Origin: Rhodanobacter sp. T12-5
Lineage (GTDB): Bacteria > Pseudomonadota > Gammaproteobacteria > Xanthomonadales > Rhodanobacteraceae
Direction: 5' to 3'
Assembly (NCBI RefSeq): GCF_008329435.1
Contig: NZ_NPKN01000009.1
Span: 124,001-188,000, forward strand
DNA: 64,000 nt
Under the pieces are notes generated by a model. It saw nothing but the letters and a program-made list of their open reading frames with translations. It made no database searches and had not been told where the DNA came from. The translations under genes and the position numbers were made by a program. This document shows, in pieces, positions 55,552 through 64,000 of this stretch. Position 1 is the stretch's first letter. The number at the start of each line of letters is the position of its first letter.

Positions 55552-56844
55552 ATGTTTCCCCGTCTCTTTGCTGTTCGCGCCACTTCGGCGCGATATGCGC
55601 GTTGGTTGCCGCTGGCTGCCGCGTTGCTTTTCGTTTCCCCGGTATGGGCGGATGACTCCGCCGTGCTGACGCTCGATGCAGCCTTACATCAGGCGGTCGA
55701 ACGCGCACCCGTCCTGGATGCACGTCGCGCTCAGTCAGAATCGGCTCGGCAGGAAGCCGCCCGTGCGGGTGCCTTGCCCGATCCGCAGCTCACCACTGGA
55801 ATCGACAATCTGGATGTCCAGGGACCGGGGGCGCTTACGGCCGGCGGTGACACCATGACCATGCGCACCATCGGCATCAGCCAGGTGTTGCCTTCACGCA
55901 GCAAGCGTCAGGCCGAACGGGCCATAGGCAACGCCAATGCGGATTTAGCTGCGTCGTCGGAAGTGGCGACCGCCTTGTCGATCCAGGAACAAGTGGCCGA
56001 TGCCTGGATCACCGCGTGGGGTGCGCACCACGAAGCCATGATGCTGCGGTCCTTGCGTCAAGCGTGGGCGCAAGACGTGGCCATAGCGAAAGCACGACTG
56101 CGTGGCGGTACCGGCAGCGCAGCGGAGGTGCTCGCCGTTCGCATGAACTCTCTCGACTTGGAAAATCGCATTGATGCAGCCAATGCGCGCGAGGCTCAAG
56201 CTCGCGCGAAGCTCGCGCGCTGGCTGGGTTCACCGGCCGACCAAGCGCTGGCTGATGCACCGGACTTTGCCGTTCTGCCGCATGACGAAGCAGACTTGCT
56301 GGCCAGTCTCGATCGTCAGGGCAATCTGCTGGGGTGGCCGGCCCGCGAACAGGCCGCCGAGGCAGCGCTTGCTGAAGCGCGCGCCGACAAGCATCCCGAA
56401 TGGAGCGTGGGCCTGAGCTACGGCTCCCGTGTGCGCGGCTTGTCCGACATGGTGTCCTTGCAGGTCGGCGTGAGCCTGCCGCTGTTCACCCGCAACCGGC
56501 AGGATCGGGGCATTTCGGCCCGTGCGGCCGACCTGGATGCGGTTCGCGACGAGCACGATGACGCCCGCCGTCAGCAGACCGGGGCCATCCAGTCCGCCTG
56601 GGCGCAATGGCAATCACTGGGCCAGCAAGTACGTCGGCACCGCGATGAGTTGCTCCCACTGGCTAATGACCGCGTGGCCTTGGCGCTCGCTGCGTATCGC
56701 GGAGGCGGTGACATCCAGCCCTTGCTGGATGCCCGCCGCGATGAGATTGCCCACCACACCGACTATGCCCGTATGCAAGCGGAGTACGGCCGTGCCTGGG
56801 CGGCACTGGCCTATCTGTTACCCACTTCGGAGACGACGCCATGA
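55552..56844 (+). CDS. cusC: Outer-membrane channel of Cus-type efflux (TolC family)
   Basis: 430 residues. A signal peptide (RWLPLAAALLFVSPVWA) precedes two TolC-type repeats with long coiled coils (TLDAALHQAVERAPVLDARR, and DARRQQTGAIQSAWAQWQSL). It forms the outer-membrane exit duct for Cu(I)/Ag(I). The ATG at 55552 gives the signal peptide; an upstream ATG at 55510 adds 14 residues. It overlaps cusB by 4 bp. It lacks the obvious lipobox of E. coli CusC. Confidence 0.88.
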   Translation: MFPRLFAVRATSARYARWLPLAAALLFVSPVWADDSAVLTLDAALHQAVERAPVLDARRAQSESARQEAARAGALPDPQLTTGIDNLDVQGPGALTAGGDTMTMRTIGISQVLPSRSKRQAERAIGNANADLAASSEVATALSIQEQVADAWITAWGAHHEAMMLRSLRQAWAQDVAIAKARLRGGTGSAAEVLAVRMNSLDLENRIDAANAREAQARAKLARWLGSPADQALADAPDFAVLPHDEADLLASLDRQGNLLGWPAREQAAEAALAEARADKHPEWSVGLSYGSRVRGLSDMVSLQVGVSLPLFTRNRQDRGISARAADLDAVRDEHDDARRQQTGAIQSAWAQWQSLGQQVRRHRDELLPLANDRVALALAAYRGGGDIQPLLDARRDEIAHHTDYARMQAEYGRAWAALAYLLPTSETTP

Positions 56845-58133
56845 AGCGCGCACTGATGATGTTCACCACAGCGTTGCTCGCGGTCGTGCTGCTGCTGATC
56901 GGCTATCTCGGCGGCCGCCATCATTCACTGTCGTCGCAATCGCAAAACAATACTGCCGCATCCCCGCCGGAGGGTGGCGGTAAAAAAGTCCTGTACTGGT
57001 ACGACACGATGGTGCCTCAGCAGCACTTCGACAAACCGGGGTTGTCCCCGATGGGCATGCAAATGGTGCCCAAATATGCCGACGAAGGCGCCACGAAGGA
57101 TGTGGTCCGGATCGATCCGGCGACCGTGCAAAACCTGGGTGTAAGAACCGCCACCGTCGAGCGCCGCGTATTGGCATCCGCGATCCAGGTGCCGGGCACG
57201 GTCACGTGGGATTTGCGGCAGGCGACCACGGTCAGTGCGCGGGTCGATGCGGTCATTGCCAAGCTCGACGTGCGTGCGCCGTATACGACGGTCGCCGCCG
57301 GCGCGCCCCTGGCTGAGCTACTGGCTCCGCAATGGAACAGCGCACTGGCCGAATACGGTGCGCTTCAGCAGGCGCAGTCGGCCGACGCGAAGGACTTGCG
57401 CGCCGCCTCGCGGGAACGCCTGCAGGTACTGGGCCTGACGTCCACAGATATTCAGTCGTCGCGTCATGGCTCAGGTGCGGCGATCACCTTGCATGCGCCG
57501 CAGGCCGGCATCGTCACGACACTGGACGTGCGTGAAGGCCAGCGGGTCAGTGCGGGCCAGACGCTGATGACCTTGAACGGCCTGTCCACTGTGTGGATCG
57601 AAGCGGCACTCCCGCAAGCAGCGGCCGGCGCGGTGCGAAACGGCACGCCGGTCACCGTCACGGTGGATGCGCTGCCGGGCCGCGCGTTTCACGGCACCGT
57701 GGAGACCTTGCTACCGGATATCGACCCGATGACGCGCACACAGCGTGCGCGCATCGTGCTCGCCAATCCCGATGGCGCCTTGAGCCCAGGCATGTTCGCC
57801 ACCGTGCAGCTCAACCCAGCGCAAGGCGAAGCCGTGCCGGTGGTGCCGGATGACGCGCTGATCGCCACGGGCAGCCAGACACGGGTGATCGTCGCTGAGA
57901 AGGATGGACACTTTCAGGCGGTCGCCGTGCATGCGGGGCGTTCGGCCGGGGGCTACACCGAAATACGCAACGGTCTCGCGGGCGGCGAAAAGGTCGTGGT
58001 TTCGGGCCAGTTCCTGATTGATTCCGAAGCAAGTCTGTCGGGTGCGCTGGAACGGTTGAACAGTGACGTCACACGGCCGACGCCAGCGACGAGTGCACCG
58101 ATGTCAGGCATGCACATGGAGGACGGGCAATGA
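56841..58133 (+). CDS. cusB: Periplasmic adaptor of Cus-type efflux
   Basis: 430 residues. An N-terminal membrane anchor ([20 protein letters not shown]) is followed by a heavy-metal-binding domain at about 49-83 ([20 protein letters not shown] then [11 protein letters not shown]). The barrel-sandwich hybrid and beta-barrel domains follow ([20 protein letters not shown], and [19 protein letters not shown]). It links CusA to CusC. The methionines in the metal domain are those used for Cu transfer in CusB relatives. ATGA overlaps join it to cusC and cusA. Confidence 0.93.
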   Translation: MKRALMMFTTALLAVVLLLIGYLGGRHHSLSSQSQNNTAASPPEGGGKKVLYWYDTMVPQQHFDKPGLSPMGMQMVPKYADEGATKDVVRIDPATVQNLGVRTATVERRVLASAIQVPGTVTWDLRQATTVSARVDAVIAKLDVRAPYTTVAAGAPLAELLAPQWNSALAEYGALQQAQSADAKDLRAASRERLQVLGLTSTDIQSSRHGSGAAITLHAPQAGIVTTLDVREGQRVSAGQTLMTLNGLSTVWIEAALPQAAAGAVRNGTPVTVTVDALPGRAFHGTVETLLPDIDPMTRTQRARIVLANPDGALSPGMFATVQLNPAQGEAVPVVPDDALIATGSQTRVIVAEKDGHFQAVAVHAGRSAGGYTEIRNGLAGGEKVVVSGQFLIDSEASLSGALERLNSDVTRPTPATSAPMSGMHMEDGQ

Positions 58134-61100
58134 TCGGCGCCCTCATTCGTGCCGCGATTACGTATCGCGTTTTCGTGTTGTTGGCTGCGCTGGTCCTCGC
58201 GCTGGCTGGTGTGTTCGCGGCGCTGCACACACCGGTCGACGCATTACCGGATCTGTCGGACACCCAGGTAATCATCCGTACCAGCTATCCGGGCCAGTCG
58301 CCACAGGTGGTCGAGGATCAGGTCACCTATCCGCTGGCGACCACCATGCTGTCGGTACCCGGCGCCAAGGTCGTTCGTGGCTATTCGTTCTTCGGCGACT
58401 CCTACGTCTACGTGCTGTTCGACGACAGCACGGATCTGTATTGGGCGCGCTCACGCGTGCTGGAGTATCTCAGCCAGGTGCGCGGCAGTCTGCCCGCCGA
58501 TGTCACGCCATCGCTGGGTCCGGACGCAACGGGGTTGGGCTGGGTCTACGAATACGCCCTGGTCGATCGCACCGGCCAGCACGACCTCGGCCAACTGCGC
58601 GCATTGCAGGACTGGTTCCTGCGCTTTCAGTTGAAGACGGTGCCGGATGTCGCGGAGGTGGCCAGCATCGGTGGCATGGAGCGCGCGTGGCAGATCGTGC
58701 CCGATCCGCAGGCATTGGCAGCGCGCGGTATCACCGTGGCGCAGTTGGTCGAGGCGGTCCGCTCCGCCAACGGCGCCAACGGTGGCTCGGTGATCGAGCA
58801 AGGCGAGGCGGAGCTGATGGTGCGCAGCGAGGGTTATCTGAAAAGCCGCGAGGGCTTCGAAACCGTGCCAATCACCACCAATGTCGGCGGCGTGCCGGTG
58901 CTGCTGCGCGATGTGGCCACAGTACGCCGTGGTCCGACGTTTCGCCGTGGCGTCGCCGAACTGGATGGCCAGGGTGAGGTCGCCGGTGGCGTGATCGTGC
59001 TGCGTACTAGCAAGAACGCCAAGGCTGCCATTGCCGCGGTCAAGGCCAAGCTGGCCGAGCTCAAGCGCAGCCTGCCGCCCGGTGTCGAGATCGTGCCGAC
59101 CTATGATCGCTCGCAGCTGATCGACGCGGCGGTGGAGAACGTCTGGAGCAAGCTGCTGGAAGAGTTCCTGGTGGTTGCACTGGTCTGCGTGCTGTTCCTG
59201 GGCCACCTGCGCTCGGCGCTGGTGGCGGTCATCACGCTGCCGTTAGGCGTACTGGCCGCTTTCATCGTGATGGACCTGCAAGGCGTGTCGGCGAACCTGA
59301 TGTCGCTGGGCGGCATCGCGATCGCGATTGGTGCGATGGTCGATGCGGCGATCGTGATGATCGAGAACACGCACAAACATCTGGAACATTGGCGCGAGGC
59401 AAACGACGGACGGGAACCGCTGGGCGCGGAGCGATGGTCGCTGATCGCCGAGTCCGCTGCCGAAGTGGGACCGGCGTTGTTCGTAAGCCTGCTGATCATC
59501 GCGCTGTCGTTCGTGCCGGTATTTGCGCTGCAAGGACAGGAAGGCAAGCTGTTCAAACCGCTGGCCTTCACCAAGACCTATGCGATGGCCGCCGCCGCGG
59601 GACTGGCGGTGACGCTGGTGCCGGTGCTGATGGGTTACCTGGTACGTGGTCGCATTCGTGCCGAACGCGACAACCCGCTCAATCGCGGCTTGATGCGGGG
59701 CTATCGGCCGATCCTCGAAGCCGTGTTGCGTCATTCGAAGGTGGTGTTGGTGTTGGCTGGTTTGCTGCTGCTCACCGCGCTCATTCCACTGAGCCGACTC
59801 GGCAGCGAGTTCATGCCGGCGATGGACGAAGGGACGCTGCTGTACATGCCCACGGCGCTACCGGGTTTGTCAGCCGGCAAGGCATCGCAGTTGCTGCAGT
59901 TGACTGATCGCATGATCAAGACCGTGCCAGAGGTCGCACATGTGTTCGGCAAGGCGGGACGTGCCGAAACTGCCACCGACCCGGCGCCGCTGGAGATGTT
60001 CGAGACCACCATCACCTTCAAGCCGAAGGACCAGTGGCGGCCTGGCATGACCATGGACAAGATCAAGGCGGAGCTGGACAAGGCCGTGCAAGTGCCGGGG
60101 CTGACGAACCTGTTCGTACCACCGATCCGCAACCGCATCGACATGCTGTCCACCGGCATCAAGAGCCCTATTGGCATCAAGGTCCTGGGCACCGACCTGA
60201 CCACGATGCAGGCCGTGGCCGATCGCATCGAAACAGTGGCGAAGACGGTGCCCGGTGTCAGTTCGGCGATTGCCGAGCGTCCGACCAGCGGCCGCTATGT
60301 CGATGTGGCGATCCGCCGTGACGCTGCTGCACGCTACGGGCTGACCCAGCAGCGCGTGCAACAACTGATCGCGACCGTCGTCGGCGGTGATCCGATCGGG
60401 CAGACCGTCGAGGGACGCGAACGCTACCCCATAGTGGTGCGCTACCCACGTGCCGAGCGTGATTCGATCCAGGCGCTGCAGCAGTTGCCGATCGTCGCCG
60501 CGAACGGTGCACAGATCACGCTGGGTCAGATCGCCGACATCGCCGTTGAGGCAGGACCATCCATGCTGAAAAGCGAGGACGGCCAGTTGGCGACGTATGT
60601 CTACGTTGATACGGCCGGCAGTGATCTGGGCACGGTGGTGGCCAACCTGCAACGGGCGGTGGCGCAGCAAATCACATTGCCGCCGGGTACCACTGTGGCC
60701 TGGTCGGGCCAGTTCGAATATCTGGCCAGTGCCATGCAACGACTCAAACTGGTGGTGCCGATCGCGCTGGTGATTATTTTTCTTCTGATCTACGCCGTGT
60801 TCCGGCGTGTGAGCGAGGCGCTGCTGATCATGGCCAGCGTGCCGCTGGCCCTGGTCGGTGGCCTGTGGTTGATCTGGCTACTTGGTCACGCGGTATCAGT
60901 GGCTACGATCATCGGCTTCATCGCGCTGGCCGGCGTCGCCGCTGAATTCGGCGTGGTGATGCTGTTGTATCTGCGCCAGGCATGGGATCACCAACTTGCC
61001 TTGAATCCGCACGCCGACGTTGATGAACTTGATGCGGCCATCCGCGAGGGGGCTGTGCAGCGCGTGCGGCCGAAGGCGATGACCGTTGCCGTGATCCTCG

Positions 61101-61306
61101 CTGGTCTGTTCCCGATCCTGCTCGGCCACGGTGCCGGCTCGGAAGTCATGCAGCGCATTGCTGCACCGATGATCGGCGGCATGCTCACGGCACCCCTGCT
61201 GTCCATGCTGGTCATTCCCGCCGCATTTCGTCTGCTGATCTTGCACCGATTACGTCGGACCGATCGGACGACCACCGCTTTTCACACCAACCCACAAGGA
61301 AACTGA
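58130..61306 (+). CDS. cusA: RND copper/silver efflux pump
   Basis: 1058 residues of heavy-metal-efflux RND class. The HME signature [20 protein letters not shown] is near residue 40, helices 2-6 contain [20 protein letters not shown] with the proton-relay acids, and the periplasmic cleft has [19 protein letters not shown] with methionines. These features fit Cu/Ag (CusA) rather than Zn/Cd (CzcA), which is supported by the CusF gene that follows. Overlaps cusB by 4 bp. Confidence 0.94.
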   Translation: MIGALIRAAITYRVFVLLAALVLALAGVFAALHTPVDALPDLSDTQVIIRTSYPGQSPQVVEDQVTYPLATTMLSVPGAKVVRGYSFFGDSYVYVLFDDSTDLYWARSRVLEYLSQVRGSLPADVTPSLGPDATGLGWVYEYALVDRTGQHDLGQLRALQDWFLRFQLKTVPDVAEVASIGGMERAWQIVPDPQALAARGITVAQLVEAVRSANGANGGSVIEQGEAELMVRSEGYLKSREGFETVPITTNVGGVPVLLRDVATVRRGPTFRRGVAELDGQGEVAGGVIVLRTSKNAKAAIAAVKAKLAELKRSLPPGVEIVPTYDRSQLIDAAVENVWSKLLEEFLVVALVCVLFLGHLRSALVAVITLPLGVLAAFIVMDLQGVSANLMSLGGIAIAIGAMVDAAIVMIENTHKHLEHWREANDGREPLGAERWSLIAESAAEVGPALFVSLLIIALSFVPVFALQGQEGKLFKPLAFTKTYAMAAAAGLAVTLVPVLMGYLVRGRIRAERDNPLNRGLMRGYRPILEAVLRHSKVVLVLAGLLLLTALIPLSRLGSEFMPAMDEGTLLYMPTALPGLSAGKASQLLQLTDRMIKTVPEVAHVFGKAGRAETATDPAPLEMFETTITFKPKDQWRPGMTMDKIKAELDKAVQVPGLTNLFVPPIRNRIDMLSTGIKSPIGIKVLGTDLTTMQAVADRIETVAKTVPGVSSAIAERPTSGRYVDVAIRRDAAARYGLTQQRVQQLIATVVGGDPIGQTVEGRERYPIVVRYPRAERDSIQALQQLPIVAANGAQITLGQIADIAVEAGPSMLKSEDGQLATYVYVDTAGSDLGTVVANLQRAVAQQITLPPGTTVAWSGQFEYLASAMQRLKLVVPIALVIIFLLIYAVFRRVSEALLIMASVPLALVGGLWLIWLLGHAVSVATIIGFIALAGVAAEFGVVMLLYLRQAWDHQLALNPHADVDELDAAIREGAVQRVRPKAMTVAVILAGLFPILLGHGAGSEVMQRIAAPMIGGMLTAPLLSMLVIPAAFRLLILHRLRRTDRTTTAFHTNPQGN

Positions 61307-61309
61307 TTT

Positions 61310-61660
61310 ATGAAGAAGCACTTCATTACCCTCGCCTTAGCCTGCACTCCGTTGGTCGCTCCCGCCTTCGTGGCAGCCCAGCAGATGGACCCCAACATGC
61401 CGGGCATGGCCGGTATGCACGACACCCAACCCGCTAACGCGCAGGGCGTGGGCGTGGTCAAGGCGATCGATACGACCAAGGGCACCATCACGCTACAGCA
61501 TGAGGCGATAGCTGCGATCGGCTGGCCGGCGATGACAATGACCTTCAAGGCCGACCCGCCGGCGCTGTTGCAGAAGGTGAGAGTCGGCGACAAGGTTCAA
61601 TTCACCCTGCATCCGGCCGGCATGGCCAGCACGGTGACGGCGATCCATCCGGCCCGTTAA
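61310..61660 (+). CDS. cusF: Periplasmic copper chaperone CusF
   Basis: 116 residues. A signal peptide (TLALACTPLVAPAFVAA) is followed by a Met-rich linker MDPNMPGMAGM and the OB-fold CusF domain with its metal site GWPAMTMTFK (the W and Met ligands) and RVGDKVQFTL. It hands Cu(I)/Ag(I) to CusB. It starts 3 nt after the cusA stop and ends the operon; no CusRS two-component genes are found in the window. Confidence 0.9.
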   Translation: MKKHFITLALACTPLVAPAFVAAQQMDPNMPGMAGMHDTQPANAQGVGVVKAIDTTKGTITLQHEAIAAIGWPAMTMTFKADPPALLQKVRVGDKVQFTLHPAGMASTVTAIHPAR

Positions 61661-61804
61661 CAGACACCATCGCCGCTGGCCCCCACTGTTTAGGGCCGCC
61701 GGTGGTCGTGAAGGCGGTGCAGCCACGCACGTTATGGTGCGCGTGGCCGCATATGTTGCGGTTGTCGTCTTCGGAGAGCGACCATGAAATGGTTTGCTGC
61801 CACT

Positions 61805-62212
61805 TCAACAGGCATGCAACGAGGCGATCAGCGGGCAGGATATGCTGCGCCGACGCGCACCGCATTGTTCGACAAGCGCAGCGAGGGCCGTCTCCATCCG
61901 CGTGAGGTCGGCCAGCCGGTTGCGTACATCAGCCAACCGCAGCGCGGCCAGACCGGCCGCTTCCGTGCAATGGGTGCCGTCCTCCAGCTGCAGCAGCTGC
62001 GCCACCTCATCGAGGCTGAACCCCAAGCGCTGCGCGGATTTCACGAACTTCACCCGTGCTACCTCCGTGTTTCCGTAGCGACGAATGCCGCCCGGTGGAC
62101 GGGCGGGCTCCGCCACCAGGCGCCTTCGCTGGTAGAAGCGGATCGTCTCGACATTGACCCCGGCTGCCTTGGCGAAGGCGCCGATGGAAAACGTATCCTG
62201 CGTATATGGCAT
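61805..62212 (-). CDS. merR: Mercury-responsive regulator MerR
   Basis: 135 residues. An N-terminal winged helix ([20 protein letters not shown]) and dimerisation helix are followed by the three Hg(II) ligands C82 (GTHCTEA), C117 (VEQCGAR) and C126 ([10 protein letters not shown]), at the exact Tn501 MerR positions. It represses and, with Hg, activates the divergent merC promoter. The ATG at 62212 is 4 nt from the -35 of that promoter, as in Tn501. Slightly shorter than Tn501 MerR (144). Confidence 0.95.
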   Translation of the reverse strand: MPYTQDTFSIGAFAKAAGVNVETIRFYQRRRLVAEPARPPGGIRRYGNTEVARVKFVKSAQRLGFSLDEVAQLLQLEDGTHCTEAAGLAALRLADVRNRLADLTRMETALAALVEQCGARRRSISCPLIASLHAC

Positions 62213-62216
62213 GAGC

Positions 62217-62247
62217 TTGACTCCGTACTTGACTACGGGAATACCTT
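62217..62247 (+). promoter_or_regulatory. mer operator-promoter
   Basis: TTGACT, a 19-nt spacer containing CCGTACTTGACTACGG (6-bp dyad arms CCGTAC/ACGG with one step), then TACCTT. The long spacer and dyad match the Tn501 mer operator, which MerR distorts to activate. Confidence 0.85.
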
Positions 62248-62281
62248 AGACCACCGGCATCCCGCGCGAAAGGAGAACCCC

Positions 62282-62704
62282 ATGTCCCTGCTTACCCGGT
62301 TGGCCGACAAGGCCGGACTGATTGGCAGTGTCGTCTCGGCGGCGGCCTGTGTGAATTGCTTTCCCGCCTTGGCCAGCCTCGGTGCGGTGATCGGGCTGGG
62401 CGTGCTGAGCCCGTATGAAGGCCTGTTCATCCGCATCCTGCTGCCGGCGTTTGCCGCCATCGCGCTGCTCGCCAACGCGCTAGGCTGGCTCAGCCATCGA
62501 CAGTGGCCGCGTGCCGCGCTCGGTATGCTCGGCCCGCTGCTGGTACTGGTGGCGGTATTTGTGATGCGGGCCAGTGGCCATCGCACCGGATGGCTGCTCT
62601 ATCCGGGTCTGCTGCTGATGGTGGCGATATCCATCCGCGATCTGCTTGCGCCAGCACCCAGCGCGTCCTGCCGAACGGCCAGCGATACCGTGGATGCCCA
62701 CTGA
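62282..62704 (+). CDS. merC: Mercury uptake protein MerC
   Basis: 140 residues with four predicted helices. The Hg(II)-binding pair C23 and C26 in helix 1 (SAAACVNCFPALASLG) is followed by GLFIRILLPAFAAIALLANA and LGWLSHRQWPRAALGMLGPL. One C-terminal cysteine (C130) remains of the usual tail pair. It imports Hg2+ into the cytoplasm. AAAGGAG precedes the ATG at 62282. It lies under the mer promoter. Confidence 0.93.
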   Translation: MSLLTRLADKAGLIGSVVSAAACVNCFPALASLGAVIGLGVLSPYEGLFIRILLPAFAAIALLANALGWLSHRQWPRAALGMLGPLLVLVAVFVMRASGHRTGWLLYPGLLLMVAISIRDLLAPAPSASCRTASDTVDAH

Positions 62705-62773
62705 ATCGCCCCGATAGAAAAGGGGCCCGCGAAGATTTCTCCGACATTTCACCCCATTTCTCCGACGAAACGC

Positions 62774-62989
62774 ATGACAACTGAACTCATTCTGCAAAGC
62801 ACGCTGACCTGCCCGCATTGCGGTCATCAGGTCGTCGAGACCATGCCGACCGATGCCTGCCAGTTCTTCTACGACTGCGTGAGTTGCGGTGAACTGCTTC
62901 GACCGAAAGTGGGTGACTGCTGCGTGTTTTGCTCCTACGGCACGGTGCCGTGTCCACCGATCCAGCAACAGAAATCCTGCTGCGGATAG
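62774..62989 (+). CDS. GDCCVxC-domain small protein of mer loci
   Basis: 71 residues with a zinc-ribbon-like start (LTCPHCGHQVVETMPTDACQ), the family box GDCCVFCSYGTVPCPP and a C-terminal CCG. Ten cysteines in total. The family (GDCCVxC domain-containing, sometimes a selenoprotein) is found almost always with mer genes, and its role is unknown; thiol-mercury handling is likely. Here it follows merC by 70 bp with no mercuric reductase. Confidence 0.85.
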   Translation: MTTELILQSTLTCPHCGHQVVETMPTDACQFFYDCVSCGELLRPKVGDCCVFCSYGTVPCPPIQQQKSCCG

Positions 62990-63009
62990 CGGTAGCCGAA
63001 TCTTGTCCG

Positions 63010-63321
63010 TCAAGCTGTTGGGGCGTTGACTCTGCTCCGCGATCTGGTGGTCGCCGCTATCCAGATGCTCAGGGTGGCGAACCCAAAGACGGCAAACGCT
63101 CCCACCATGTCTCCTGGGTAATGCACGCCCAGGTAGATGCGCGCCCATGCCATCGGCAGACCAAGCAGTGCGATACCCGATTGTTCGAACGTCCGCTCTT
63201 GGCCGATTTCGGACGCTAGGGCAGGGCGATTATTGCTTTTTATCGGGGTGGGGGCGTTGGTTGGACAGGAGGCGGGACGTGTCTCAAGCCGTGCCGGTTC
63301 GATGCCCGAACACGGACTCAC
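63010..63321 (-). pseudogene. Remnant of a PAP2-family phosphatase
   Basis: The last 50 codons read GLPMAWARIYLGVHYPGDMV then GAFAVFGFATLSIWIAATTR, the C-terminal motif of PAP2/undecaprenyl pyrophosphatase proteins (R-x(5)-GxHyPxDxxaG). The upstream portion lacks the KxxxxxxRP and PSGH motifs, so only the 3' end survives. It marks the right end of the island cargo. Confidence 0.65.
63193..63208 (+). repeat. Module-boundary repeat, copy D
   Basis: CCGCTCTTGGCCGATT, identical to 47669-47684. It lies inside the PAP2 remnant region near the island end. Confidence 0.55.
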
Positions 63322-63383
63322 ATTCTTCCCTGTAGCCTGATCTTCGATACCGAGGCGAGCTCGCTGGGCAGCGCTTCGTTTTT

Positions 63384-63405
63384 GGGTACAAGCGTGGGTA
63401 CAAAT
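63384..63405 (+). other. Candidate integrase arm sites at the right island end
   Basis: Direct repeat GGGTACAAGCGT GGGTACAAAT, matching the arms of the palindrome at 16749-16778. In an excised circle both sets would flank the attachment core, the expected attP layout. Confidence 0.45.
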
Positions 63406-63460
63406 ACCGCCTCGGCGTAATGTATTACTATTGTGCTCAATAAGTTAAGTATTGTATCGG

Positions 63461-63477
63461 GTCTCCTCTTGGCACCA
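63461..63477 (+). other. Right attachment-like site (degraded tRNA-Leu 3' end)
   Basis: GTCTCCTCTTGGCACCA differs from the tRNA-Leu end (GTCCCCTCTTGGGCACCA) by one substitution and one deletion. It separates the first island from the second integrase. Confidence 0.6.
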
Positions 63478-63520
63478 TTACACCGTTTGAGGACGTCCGA
63501 TAGAGTCCAAAAAACACAAC

Positions 63521-63546
63521 AAAACCCGCAACTTGCGGGTTTTTTT
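63521..63546 (+). terminator. Terminator before integrase 2
   Basis: ACCCGCA / TGCGGGT with an ACT loop and T6-7, then GTGCCCG. Same module as at 16660-16684. Confidence 0.85.
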
Positions 63547-63588
63547 GTGCCCGTAGCGTCCAATTGCGTCCAGCCGTGTGCAGTGGAA

Positions 63589-63608
63589 TACCCCCACAAG
63601 TGGGGGTA
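63589..63608 (+). promoter_or_regulatory. Palindromic operator upstream of integrase 2
   Basis: TACCCCCAC AA GTGGGGGTA, a perfect 20-bp palindrome 57 bp before the integrase ATG, with further GGGGGTA copies at 63614. It occupies the place of the TTGGGTACAAA palindrome of integrase 1. Confidence 0.5.
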
Positions 63609-63664
63609 GAGTTGGGGGTATGGGCAGCAAAGGCGCTGCCGGCCAGCAAGGGATACCCCCAATC

Positions 63665-64000
63665 ATGCCCCTGTCAGACGTTGCCATCCGCAAGGCCAAG
63701 CCAGCCGCCAAGCCGTACAAGATGGCGGACGGTCGCGGGCTGTTTCTGCTGGTGAACCCGACCGGCTCCAAGCTGTGGCGTTGGAAGTACCGACTGACCG
63801 GGCGCGAGAAACTGCTGGCGTTAGGCGCGTACCCGGACGTTTCCCTGATCGCTGCCCGCGATGCCTGCACGGACGCCCGCAAGCTGCTGGCGAACGGCAC
63901 CGACCCCGGCGAGGTGCGCAAGGCGGTCAAGGCCGAACGGATCGAGGCGGCAGCGGTGGCGTCCGATACCTTCGAGGCGGTCGCACGCGAATGGATGGCA
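63665..64000 (+). CDS. Second P4-type integrase (5' part only)
   Basis: 112 codons run off the window edge. The DUF4102 arm-binding domain is clear: SDVAIRKAKPAAKPYKMADG then RGLFLLVNPTGSKLWRWKYR and LLALGAYPDVSLIAARDA. It diverges clearly from integrase 1, so it comes from a different island. Catalytic residues lie beyond the window. ATG at 63665 gives the family start. Confidence 0.9.
   Translation, partial: MPLSDVAIRKAKPAAKPYKMADGRGLFLLVNPTGSKLWRWKYRLTGREKLLALGAYPDVSLIAARDACTDARKLLANGTDPGEVRKAVKAERIEAAAVASDTFEAVAREWMA

Noticed and set aside
16532-63600. Conjugative element or prophage
   Set aside because: No relaxase, type IV secretion, coupling protein, capsid, terminase or tail gene was found; it is better called a genomic island.

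Overview
The window is GC-rich DNA, clearly biased to G/C at third codon positions. It comes from a gammaproteobacterium, most likely of the Xanthomonadales (Rhodanobacter/Dyella-like Rhodanobacteraceae). That placement is an inference from the housekeeping order tpiA-secG-tRNA-Leu(GAG), the clusters sbcB/orn and folP-glmM, and the protein flavour; I had no database to confirm it.

Region 1 (1-16.6 kb) is core chromosome. It holds an exporter, rnk, ligA-epmA, a decayed aquaporin, an MHS transporter, a DUF2461 protein, sbcB, orn, folP, glmM, two iron/2-oxoglutarate-type oxygenases, a frameshifted short-chain dehydrogenase, tpiA, secG and a tRNA-Leu.

Region 2 (16.6-63.5 kb) is a genomic island of about 47 kb inserted at the 3' end of the tRNA-Leu gene. 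A P4-type integrase follows the tRNA. An imperfect copy of the tRNA end lies at 63461-63477, and a second integrase starts at 63665, so at least two islands are stacked in tandem. The left half (16.8-41.1 kb) is a defence and element-maintenance segment. It has a type I restriction-modification operon (hsdM-hsdS-hsdR), a series of RadC/DUF932/YqaJ/RDF-like genes each preceded by a GC-rich hairpin, a very large membrane-inserted KAP-family P-loop NTPase of lower GC (candidate defence gene), and a DUF3987 protein. It ends with a HUH-motif inovirus Gp2-like replication protein behind an extremely AT-rich leader, and an AlpA-like regulator in a three-gene minus-strand set. The right half (41.1-63.3 kb) is a stress and metal segment. 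It starts with a dead IS3 transposase, then chromate resistance (chrB, a DUF1259 gene, chrA) with a leaderless, dyad-controlled promoter. Next come a beta-propeller lipoprotein and a DMT exporter with a histidine-rich tail. These are followed by an SRAP protein divergent from a complete SOS mutasome (lexA-imuA-imuB-dnaE2), a Cus-type copper/silver efflux operon with a CopL-like leader gene, and a minimal mercury module (merR, merC, a GDCCVxC small protein) that has no mercuric reductase.

Several genes are broken: aqpZ, an SDR, a zinc-ribbon/glycine-zipper gene, DUF932 (62-bp tandem duplication), a small hypothetical with an in-frame stop, an IS3 orfB and a PAP2 fragment. Short intergenic repeats sit between the modules of the right half, and TGGGTACAAA-type motifs lie at both island ends and once in the middle. 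I read both as traces of stepwise assembly. No CRISPR array, rRNA or conjugation gene was seen.
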